This document shows positions 1 to 5,131 of a DNA stretch of 5,829 nt, piece by piece. Positions within the stretch are counted from its first letter, which is position 1. Every line of letters starts with the position of its first letter. The notes below the pieces were generated by a model. It had not been told where the DNA came from, ran no database searches, and saw only the letters and a program-made list of their open reading frames with translations. The stretch is from Hadesarchaea archaeon (lineage in GTDB: Archaea > Hadarchaeota > Hadarchaeia > Hadarchaeales > Hadarchaeaceae), in contig JAUWXD010000029.1 of NCBI GenBank assembly GCA_030616505.1, positions 1 to 5,829 of the forward strand, in the 5' to 3' direction. The translations under genes and the position numbers were made by a program.

Positions 1-1
1 A

Positions 2-346
2 CAACTTGCAGATATCCAAGCACACCGCAACCAGTTAATGAGAATGATAGAGGAAGGTGGCTTTGGTAGAAATTATGGATTTCGTCCTATCACGAGGATT
101 CTATTCGACATGGGTGCTTACGACGAGAAGCTACGCGATAAGTTGTTGAAATTCAACACATGCAGAAATATGGTTGTTCATCGACTACTTACTGACTTAC
201 CAACTAAGCAAAAAATTGAGGGGTGTTTTAAGCTAGGCATGGAACTTTGGGATAGTGTTTCGGAAATACTGTTACAGTTTATGAAGCAACACAAGAGAGT
301 GAAGATGTCTCGCCAAGAATTGGCTGAGTATCTGAAGGGGGCCTGA
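2..346 (+). CDS. HEPN-like helical protein, 3' part only
   Basis: The reading frame is open to the left edge, so the true start lies outside the window; the first internal ATG is at 38. The visible 114 residues look entirely alpha-helical and soluble, with no membrane segment. They contain RNMVVH (bases about 167-184), which fits the Rx4-6H signature of HEPN domains, inside the helix-rich setting where that motif normally lies. HEPN proteins are often metal-independent RNases in toxin-antitoxin and antiviral systems. That role is inference here, because only one motif is visible and the N-terminal part is missing. The stop lies about 30 bases before the glycosylase start on the same strand, so the two are probably co-transcribed. 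A non-HEPN helical protein with a chance RNxxxH is the main alternative. Confidence 0.6.
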   Translation, partial: QLADIQAHRNQLMRMIEEGGFGRNYGFRPITRILFDMGAYDEKLRDKLLKFNTCRNMVVHRLLTDLPTKQKIEGCFKLGMELWDSVSEILLQFMKQHKRVKMSRQELAEYLKGA

Positions 347-377
347 ATTAGCGAAACTTTCTGAGGGTGGAACATTG

Positions 378-1088
378 GTGCGCACAACCCATGCTACAAA
401 AAAAGCCAAGATTATTCAAAAGACCTTGGTTAGCTGGCATCGAAAACACGAAAGTCATTTCCCATGGAGAGAAACTACGGACCCCTATCGTATTTTGATA
501 TCTGAACTAATGCTTCAGCGGACCACAAGATACCAAGTCCTCAAAGTGTACAGTAATTTTCTTCAAAAATACCCGTCAATAGAAAAGCTGGTCGTAGCAC
601 CTTTGTGGGAAATAAAGGGAATGCTCGCGCCGTTGGGCCTAAGGGGGCGCGCTACTAGACTTAAGCAACTTTCTGAGATACTCATGGAGAAATTTGAGGG
701 GAGAGTCCCTTCCTCAGAAGCAGAATTGCTTGCTTTGCCAGGAGTGGGAGAGTACGTTGCCTCTGTATTGCGATGTTTCGCATATGGCGAGAGGACAGTA
801 ATAATCGATACAAATGTAGTCAGGGTTCTCAGACGCATCTACATGATTAAGCGGATAACTGCTGACCCTTCTATGGATCCTCGCGTGAGGGGTTTGGCAA
901 TCCGGCTTTTACCCAAGAAAAATTGGCTCAGATATAACTTCACGATTTTGGACTTCGCCAATGATGTGTGCAGGGCTCGTTGGCCGAAATGCGAAATATG
1001 CCCAGTTAAAAACCTTTGCTGTTGGGATAGGACAAGACGCAAAACAAAGCTCGGTAAGCAGGAGTTAAAACAAACCTTGGGTTTCTAG
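378..1088 (+). CDS. Mig-type T:G mismatch DNA glycosylase (HhH-GPD, 4Fe-4S)
   Basis: Probably removes thymine (or uracil) opposite G where 5-methylcytosine has deaminated. It is a 236-residue HhH-GPD protein of the EndoIII/MutY superfamily, close in length to Mig of Methanothermobacter. Visible elements, numbered from GTG at 378: HFPWRETTDPY and the LMLQRT helix in the N-terminal half, the helix-hairpin-helix LPGVGEY ending in Tyr126, catalytic Asp144 in IIDTNVVRV, and the C-x6-C-x2-C-x5-C iron-sulfur cluster at Cys198, 205, 208 and 214. Tyr126 stands where EndoIII has its catalytic Lys, which is the Mig signature and argues against EndoIII. GTG at 378 is chosen because GGTGG lies 7 bases upstream; TTG at 375 is the alternative and adds one residue. 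It follows the HEPN-like gene and converges on the m5C R-M operon it presumably serves. Family assignment is firm; T:G specificity is inferred from Tyr126 and context. Confidence 0.9.
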   Translation: MRTTHATKKAKIIQKTLVSWHRKHESHFPWRETTDPYRILISELMLQRTTRYQVLKVYSNFLQKYPSIEKLVVAPLWEIKGMLAPLGLRGRATRLKQLSEILMEKFEGRVPSSEAELLALPGVGEYVASVLRCFAYGERTVIIDTNVVRVLRRIYMIKRITADPSMDPRVRGLAIRLLPKKNWLRYNFTILDFANDVCRARWPKCEICPVKNLCCWDRTRRKTKLGKQELKQTLGF

Positions 1089-1090
1089 AG

Positions 1091-1105
1091 TTTTAGTAAA
1101 TTTTT
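1091..1105 (+). terminator. oligo-T terminator after glycosylase 1
   Basis: Two T runs (1091-1094 and 1101-1105) follow the glycosylase stop codon within the 42-base gap between converging genes. Archaeal transcription commonly ends at such runs without a hairpin. No matching T run is seen on the - strand in this gap, so the endonuclease transcript has no evident terminator here. Confidence 0.4.
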
Positions 1106-1130
1106 AGCCATCGGCTTACCAATTTATTGT

Positions 1131-2123
1131 TTAGCCAAGCCTTGGAATTGCGTATTTGTGTCTACCCGCGCGGATAAGTACGCGACTAGGTTTTACATCA
1201 AATGAAATGGGTAGCAGCTTAGGGTAGGCTTTGCTAACCTCAAATATGGGTTTCTTAACGTACTTATCAATGAAAGTTGCCATTGCAGGGCCAGCTTTTT
1301 CTTCTAGGTGTTTCCATGCGTCTTTTCCCACGTAAGAGAGTCCGCCAAATTTCTTATATTCGATCACCAAATCCTTCAAGCGCGGAGAAGGGGTCGGATC
1401 AAGAACCACCAAGATTGGTCTGAATCCTGACTGTTTACAGTCGCGCGCAAACTTAAGTTCTTCTCGAAATCTTCCCTTGCCACTCGGGGCAATTGTGACT
1501 CGCATCTTAAACTCGTATGCATCTTTGCCTTCAATACAATCAACCTGCCGACCTTTTGTTTCATCACTTCTGCGAATGGGGGATTTTTCGGCAGAGAAAG
1601 ATACACCACCAATCGCGGCAGTTAAGATCGGCTCAAACATATAGCCAGTTTCTTGTGCTGCACGATTATCTATATCATAAAGCCACTTTCTCCAAACAAG
1701 CCATGACGCAAGTGCTTCATCAGAGGTGAACTTGTACTCAAGTATAGACCTCGGCACGATTTGCTCTATTTCTGGAAAACACTGAAACTTTAAAATCTCT
1801 TGAAACTTCAATCGGCGTTTATGAAGTTCACAAAGACACTTAAAGTAGGAAATAAAGTCGGGAACATTTCTAGCAAACAATTTAAACTCTGTTTCAAAGT
1901 TGAAATCTTCAGGCAGCTCAATTTCAAACTCCTTTATAGGTATGCTGAAATAATCGCCCCCTAAGAGTTCGGTTGGGGCTGATTTTCCAGTGATAAGGTC
2001 ACGTCTACCCAAGTCTGACAAAATAACTAAACATAATGCGTACAGTTGCGCATCAGTTAATCTAATTTTCCCGAGTGTCCGTGCAGCATTAATGGCTATA
2101 CAGAGTTCCTTTTCTAGTTGCAT
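1131..2123 (-). CDS. type II restriction endonuclease, PD-(D/E)xK, possibly ApaLI family
   Basis: A 330-residue protein that should cleave DNA lacking the partner methyltransferase's mark. The nuclease core is visible: a helix Glu in ETGYMFEP (Glu164), then GRQVDC with Asp195, then YEFK with Glu204 and Lys206. This is the D...ExK order and spacing of PD-(D/E)xK enzymes. After it come RVTIAPSGKGRF and a beta strand ILVVLDPTPSP. The GRQVDC...RVTIA run resembles what I remember of ApaLI-type endonucleases (GTGCAC), but the specificity is a guess. ATG at 2123 is supported by GGAGG seven bases upstream (2131-2135). The start lies 35 bases inside the end of the methyltransferase frame, which suggests translational coupling. 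The ORF is intact, although the partner methyltransferase carries a stop codon. Base composition is AT-rich like the rest of module 1. Confidence 0.85.
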   Translation of the reverse strand: MQLEKELCIAINAARTLGKIRLTDAQLYALCLVILSDLGRRDLITGKSAPTELLGGDYFSIPIKEFEIELPEDFNFETEFKLFARNVPDFISYFKCLCELHKRRLKFQEILKFQCFPEIEQIVPRSILEYKFTSDEALASWLVWRKWLYDIDNRAAQETGYMFEPILTAAIGGVSFSAEKSPIRRSDETKGRQVDCIEGKDAYEFKMRVTIAPSGKGRFREELKFARDCKQSGFRPILVVLDPTPSPRLKDLVIEYKKFGGLSYVGKDAWKHLEEKAGPAMATFIDKYVKKPIFEVSKAYPKLLPISFDVKPSRVLIRAGRHKYAIPRLG

Positions 2124-2130
2124 TACGCGC

Positions 2131-2135
2131 CCTCC
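2131..2135 (-). promoter_or_regulatory. ribosome binding site of the endonuclease
   Basis: On the - strand this reads GGAGG, seven bases before ATG at 2123, inside the 3' end of the methyltransferase frame. It is the strongest Shine-Dalgarno match in the operon. It means the endonuclease could be translated even if ribosomes stop early in the methyltransferase. Confidence 0.7.
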
Positions 2136-2541
2136 TTTCTATTGCCTCCAGCGACTTGATAAGCGTTGGGCTCATCCCCTTTGAGTATGTGCCTACGATA
2201 CCAAGCCAGCGTCCTTTTTGCGAATTTGAACGCATCGACACGCATGAGAAAATATGTTCAGTAAGAATCTTCATAAACAGCGGAGGGATTGCGTTCCCGA
2301 TTTGCGAGGTGATCGAAGATTTAGATCCCTCAAAAATAAAGTCATCCGGGAAAGTCTGGATTCGGGCACACTCCCTTAGTGTTAGTAAGCGATCATATTT
2401 CGGGTGGACGAATTCGGTGGGCGCCGCCGAGGATATGGTTAAGCTTGGCTGATTGGGTCTAAGGCGGAGCAACCCGGCGGGGGGGCCGCCTCTTTTTTCT
2501 GTGGGAGTACCGTCAATTACCCGCCTATAAGCTCTGCGTTT

Positions 2542-2544
2542 TTA
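2542..2544 (-). other. in-frame TAA inside the methyltransferase
   Basis: The codon falls between LQHPS and KRRAYRR, where related enzymes as I recall them have an aromatic residue. TAT or TAC to TAA would be one substitution. The frame is unchanged on both sides, including across the seven-C run at 2478-2484, so this is a substitution rather than an indel. TAA also ends the endonuclease gene in the same operon, so reassignment of this codon to an amino acid is improbable. Confidence 0.9.
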
Positions 2545-3395
2545 ACTAGGGTGCTGTAGTGATTCAGGCAGGTCTTTCATTCTCTGTTCTGGCTGTAACA
2601 CCTGTATTCGTTTGTAGACACCGCGGGTAAGTTTCTTTGTGATGTGATGATAGAGCAAACTCGAACGGTGAAGATATTTTTGAAATTCAGTCGTTGGTTC
2701 GGGTGTCTCAATTGGTTCACGCTCAGCCTGGGCCGGTAGGTTACCGATTGCATCCTCTACACTAACTAGTGGTGAGAAATTGTCGAATGATTTCTCTTTA
2801 ACGTTCATCGGCAAAGGAAACCTTGGCAGGGGTTTCTTAGGCAAGTGTGTCGGCTGTGGAAACTGGAACTGCACTCCTTCTAAATTACCAACAGTAAAAA
2901 CTCGTTTTCGGTACTGGGGGATACCATAGTACGCCATATTTACTTTTTCTACCTTAACCCAGTACCCTGCTCGAACAAACTGGTGTACGACCTCCGCCAA
3001 ATAGAAGCCATGTTTTGAAGTCAAAAATCCTTCCACGTTTTCCATTACAAACCAAGTAGGCTTGGTTGTTGTTACAAACTCAACAAAGCTTTTCACCAGC
3101 GAATTACGCGGGTCGTCCCAATTCTTGGATCCGGCCGAAGTAAACCCCTGGCAGGGCGGCCCCCCAACGACTATGTCTACATCTTTGCCTGAGGTACCCG
3201 CAAAGTTCAGCAGATTGACGGCTGTGATCTTTCTAATATCTTTTCGGAGGAATGGTACTTCAGGAAAATTCCTCTGATAGGTCGCGGCGCAATTGGTGTC
3301 TAGATCAGTGGCAGCAAGGACTTTTATGCCTGCTTGCTTCACCCCAAGTGAGCAACCGCCGCACCCTGTAAATAAGGAAATAGCAGTCGGCTTTT

Positions 3396-3506
3396 TCATT
3401 TAATTTTCACCTTGTAATGGCATACCGGGCAGGAAGCGTAATACTTTGAGTGCCCTTTGTATTCCCACCTGTGGCCGCAGTTCTGACAGGTTAGCTCCTT
3501 TGCCAT
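3396..3506 (-). CDS. 36-residue zinc-ribbon protein
   Basis: First gene of the - strand R-M operon. The product carries two CxxC pairs, CQNC (Cys7, Cys10) and CPVC (Cys26, Cys29), separated by HRWEYKGHSKYYAS. This is a minimal rubredoxin-like zinc ribbon of a kind common in archaea. Its TGA shares two bases with the methyltransferase ATG, and its last codons contain the GGTGA binding site of that gene, so the two are translationally coupled. There is no in-frame alternative start upstream (preceding codons are CCC ATT TGT GGT GGC). The predicted transcript begins only about 7 bases before the ATG, so it is nearly leaderless. The role is unknown. A small DNA- or protein-binding regulator of the R-M operon is plausible from its position but is inference. 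The complete metal site and the exact junction make a real gene very likely. Confidence 0.85.
   Translation of the reverse strand: MAKELTCQNCGHRWEYKGHSKYYASCPVCHYKVKIK
3407..3411 (-). promoter_or_regulatory. ribosome binding site of methyltransferase 1
   Basis: On the - strand this reads GGTGA, an archaeal-type Shine-Dalgarno sequence, seven bases before ATG at 3399. It lies within the last codons of the zinc-ribbon gene and fixes the methyltransferase start. Confidence 0.65.
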
Positions 3507-3533
3507 GCCACCACAAATGGGTGGGTGGGTGAG

Positions 3534-3549
3534 CTTAAATAGTTTTCGG
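3534..3549 (-). promoter_or_regulatory. archaeal promoter (BRE + TATA) of the zinc-ribbon/R-M operon
   Basis: On the - strand CCGAAAAC (3549-3542, BRE-like) is followed directly by TATTTAAG (3541-3534, TATA box). Transcription would start about 25 bases downstream of the TATA centre, near 3513, leaving a leader of about 7 bases before ATG at 3506. The spacing and composition fit archaeal promoters well. The + strand between the TATA box and the start carries GGGTGGGTGGGT (3519-3530), a G-rich run in the template strand. Confidence 0.6.
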
Positions 3550-3578
3550 TGAATACTTCTTCCGTGCGTAAACAGCCT

Positions 3579-3585
3579 AAAAAAA
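3579..3585 (-). terminator. oligo-T tract, possible terminator
   Basis: On the - strand this is a run of seven T, just downstream of the 23S-like patch and about 40 bases upstream of the zinc-ribbon promoter. It could end a - strand transcript arriving from the spacer. On the + strand it is an A run with no evident function. Confidence 0.35.
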
Positions 3586-3591
3586 GGGTTC

Positions 3592-3617
3592 TACGGGGCG
3601 ATCTTGCCGAGTTCTTT
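3592..3617 (-). other. short stretch resembling conserved 23S rRNA
   Basis: On the - strand the segment containing GAACTCGGCAAGATCGCC and ending in CCGTA resembles from memory the conserved archaeal 23S stretch GGAACTCGGCAAA..GGCCCCGTA (about position 1765-1785 in E. coli numbering). The resemblance stops after CCGTA, where a short spacer and the T run follow. It is far too short to be a functional rRNA gene. It could be a recombined fragment, part of an unrecognised small RNA, or chance. Confidence 0.35.
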
Positions 3618-3622
3618 CCATC

Positions 3623-3642
3623 CCACACTCAGCTGGGTGCGG
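3623..3642. repeat. imperfect palindrome in the intergenic spacer
   Basis: Two 8-base arms (3623-3630 and 3635-3642) flank AGCT and pair with one mismatch and one G-U pair on either strand. It could be an operator or a small RNA hairpin. The rest of the roughly 185-base spacer between the - strand promoter and 3690 shows no tRNA cloverleaf and no convincing coding frame. Confidence 0.35.
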
Positions 3643-3668
3643 ATTCATAAGGCCATGAGCGTCTAACT

Positions 3669-3685
3669 GTATAGCTTAATAAATG
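3669..3685 (+). promoter_or_regulatory. possible TATA element upstream of module 2
   Basis: TGTATAGC (3669-3676) and TTAATAAAT (3677-3685) are AT-rich TATA-like elements in an otherwise GC-richer region. Either would start transcription around 3697-3710, upstream of the glycosylase 2 start. No clear BRE precedes them, so the exact element is undecided. Confidence 0.3.
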
Positions 3686-3690
3686 GTTAA

Positions 3691-3789
3691 ATGATGAATG
3701 ATTGTGCGTTCGTTAAGGAATACGGCACGCGCGCGGAGTTCAGCATCGGAAAGGATGGGGGGATAATCGTCGTCGAACGCGAGAGATAA
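3691..3789 (+). CDS. doubtful 32-codon ORF ahead of glycosylase 2
   Basis: ATG ATG opens a frame of 32 codons that ends with TAA five bases before the glycosylase 2 ATG. The product reads MMNDCAFVKEY...SIGKDGGIIVVERER and has a protein-like, mostly hydrophilic composition with GC-rich third positions like the genes that follow. A TAA immediately precedes the ATG, so it is not an extension of a longer frame. There is no recognisable motif and no strong binding site. It may be a leader peptide, the C-terminal remnant of a degraded gene, or not coding. Confidence 0.3.
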   Translation: MMNDCAFVKEYGTRAEFSIGKDGGIIVVERER

Positions 3790-3793
3790 ATCG

Positions 3794-4471
3794 ATGGAGA
3801 AAGAACCAATGTCGGGCTGGAGGGAATCCTTCTCCGCCCGACTCCTCGCTTGGCATGCGCAGCATAAACGGGACTTTTCGTGGAGGAGAACGGATTCGCC
3901 CTACAAAATTCTAATCGCAGAAATTTTGCTGCAGAGAACCAAGGCTGAGCAGGTAGAGCCCGTATTCCGAAAATTCGTTAGAAGGTATCCGACCGCCCGT
4001 GCGCTGGCGAGGGCCGATACAAAGGAAATTGAATGCTGTATCGAATCCTTGGGGCTGCGGAAGCGAGGAAAAATGCTGAAGCAGCTCGCGGGGGAGCTGG
4101 CGGAAAAACACGGGGGCGAGGTTCCTGCGACCGCCGATGCCTTGCTCGCGCTCAAGGGCGTTGGTCATTATGTCGCGAATGCGGTACTCTGTTTCGCGTA
4201 CGGGGAGGATGCGCCGATCGTGGATTGGAATGTGGGAAGGGTCGTGGGGAGAGTCTGGAGGCGCGCGATGAAGCAAGCCCCGCACACCAACAAGAAACTG
4301 TTCGCCTTCATGTCGCAACTCATCCCAAGGGGGAGGGGGAGAGTGTTCAACCTGGCGCTGCTAGATTTTTCGGCTCTCGTATGCAAACCGAGATTCCCCG
4401 AGTGCGGCACGTGCCCGATCGGCAGAGAATGTCGTTTTAGGAAAGGAAAAACCGCACAACGTTCGTCGTAG
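3794..4471 (+). CDS. Mig-type T:G mismatch DNA glycosylase, second copy (HhH-GPD, 4Fe-4S)
   Basis: Probably excises T from T:G mismatches formed by deamination of the m5C made by the methyltransferase downstream. The 225-residue protein has the full Mig layout: DFSWRRTDSPY, the ILLQRT helix, the hairpin LKGVGHY with Tyr126 in place of the EndoIII Lys, catalytic Asp144 in IVDWN, LLDFSALVC, and the iron-sulfur cluster C-x6-C-x2-C-x5-C at Cys197, 204, 207 and 213. Pro to Lys in the usual LPGVG loop is a small deviation. It is clearly related to but quite diverged from the copy at 378-1088, and its coding sequence is much richer in GC, so this is not a recent duplication. ATG at 3794 lacks a clear binding site. 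ATG at 3809, with GGAG nine bases upstream, is a reasonable alternative and would drop five residues. It leads the + strand module of glycosylase, nuclease and methyltransferase. Confidence 0.9.
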   Translation: MEKEPMSGWRESFSARLLAWHAQHKRDFSWRRTDSPYKILIAEILLQRTKAEQVEPVFRKFVRRYPTARALARADTKEIECCIESLGLRKRGKMLKQLAGELAEKHGGEVPATADALLALKGVGHYVANAVLCFAYGEDAPIVDWNVGRVVGRVWRRAMKQAPHTNKKLFAFMSQLIPRGRGRVFNLALLDFSALVCKPRFPECGTCPIGRECRFRKGKTAQRSS

Positions 4472-4480
4472 GCGTAGGCG

Positions 4481-4495
4481 ACAAAAGTTTTAATT
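4481..4495 (+). promoter_or_regulatory. possible internal promoter before endonuclease 2
   Basis: ACAAAAG (BRE-like, 4481-4487) followed by TTTTAATT (4488-4495) sits in the 52-base gap after glycosylase 2. A start about 25 bases downstream would give a leader of about 7 bases before TTG at 4524, the same geometry as the zinc-ribbon promoter. This could let the endonuclease and methyltransferase be expressed apart from the glycosylase. Confidence 0.35.
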
Positions 4496-4523
4496 ACAAC
4501 GCACAAGTATTAACGGGGAAAAT

Positions 4524-5129
4524 TTGGAAATATCTTTGGAGAAAATCGGGTTTTCCGCTAGAAAAGCAGGCAGATACTTCGGGGAAGCCATTAAACCGAT
4601 GGAACGAAGAGAGATAGCCAATCCGTCATTTATACCAAGGATAATGAAAAGATGCACGAATCTCGCAACATCGAGAGGCGAAACAGAGGGATCCCTCCGC
4701 AATCTGAGAGGCAGTTGGTTAGAACTCGCGGTGGGCTTGGTGCTCCTCGAAAAAAACATAAAACCGTTTTACATTAAAGCAACGCTCATCCATGTTCCAG
4801 ATGTCGTTCACGATCTCCTGATATACACCGAGGAACACGGCCCCGTTGTGCTGAGCCTCAAAACTAGCATGAGGGAAAGGTACAAGCAGATAAACACAGA
4901 AGGGGAAGCCCTGAAAAACGTTTACATGCGTGCTATGGTTCATTTTCTCACCCTTAACTCGAAACCCGCCGTGAAAAGGCTGAAACGGAAGATTGTCGAT
5001 CGAGACGTTCGCGGAATCGACGCTGTACACCGAGAAAGCGATTTCGAGGGTTTTTTCGCGTCCCTGCAAAACCTCACGGTAATCGACCCCCCGCCGAACA
5101 TCATCACGTCGGGGAAAAGGATTGAGTGA
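4524..5129 (+). CDS. putative type II restriction endonuclease (PD...SLK core)
   Basis: Called as the cutting partner of the methyltransferase that begins two bases after its stop. The 201 residues, counted from TTG at 4524, contain a helix RGSWLELAVG with Glu67, then HVPDVVHD with Pro92, Asp93 and Asp97, then the strand VVLSLKTS with Lys113, followed by a basic helix RERYKQ. That order fits a PD-(D/E)xK fold in which Ser111 replaces the usual Glu or Asp of the ExK triad. The enzyme may recruit a Glu from elsewhere, perhaps Glu67. No start other than TTG is available before ATG at 4599, which would remove 25 residues including part of the N-terminal region; GGGGAAAA lies just upstream of the TTG. 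I do not recognise the named family or the target. Position between a glycosylase and a C5 methyltransferase is the strongest support; a non-nuclease accessory protein is the alternative. Confidence 0.7.
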   Translation: MEISLEKIGFSARKAGRYFGEAIKPMERREIANPSFIPRIMKRCTNLATSRGETEGSLRNLRGSWLELAVGLVLLEKNIKPFYIKATLIHVPDVVHDLLIYTEEHGPVVLSLKTSMRERYKQINTEGEALKNVYMRAMVHFLTLNSKPAVKRLKRKIVDRDVRGIDAVHRESDFEGFFASLQNLTVIDPPPNIITSGKRIE

Positions 5130-5131
5130 TT

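Larger units (their letters stand above)
2089..3399 (-). pseudogene. C5 cytosine DNA methyltransferase interrupted by in-frame TAA
   Basis: The modification enzyme of module 1, transferring methyl from S-adenosylmethionine to C5 of cytosine. The frame has 436 codon positions, one of which is a stop. Motif I is SLFTGCGG (from residue 8), motif IV GGPPCQGF has catalytic Cys83, motif VI is MENVEG (Glu120), and motif VIII is QYRKR (162-166). Codon 286 is TAA (2542-2544). Reading continues in the same frame with KRRAYRR, DGTPTEKRGG, the end of the target recognition region, motif IX RECARIQTFPDD (codons 342-353) and motif X QIGNAIPP (366-373). The truncated 285-residue product lacks IX and X, which complete the AdoMet pocket, and should be inactive. 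No good start lies between the stop and motif IX (only TTG at 2472, without a clear binding site), so a natural two-subunit enzyme of the M.AquI kind is less likely. ATG at 3399 has GGTGA seven bases upstream and overlaps the zinc-ribbon stop. A sequencing error would restore a normal gene. Confidence 0.88.

Noticed and set aside
378..1088. Housekeeping EndoIII (nth) or MutY identity for the glycosylases
   Set aside because: Both proteins have Tyr after the GVG hairpin where EndoIII has Lys, both lack the MutY C-terminal domain, and both sit beside m5C methyltransferases.
2542..2544. Recoding of the internal stop (pyrrolysine or altered code)
   Set aside because: Pyrrolysine uses TAG, and TAA serves as the normal terminator of the neighbouring endonuclease and methyltransferase frames.
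3590..3690. tRNA gene or integration site
   Set aside because: GGTTC- and GATTC-like pieces are present, but no acceptor, anticodon or T-arm pairing could be assembled on either strand.
4033..4440. Long overlapping frame within glycosylase 2, and - strand frames across 3911-4506
   Set aside because: Arg/Gly-rich, low-complexity products caused by the GC-rich coding sequence; the glycosylase frame has all the family motifs.
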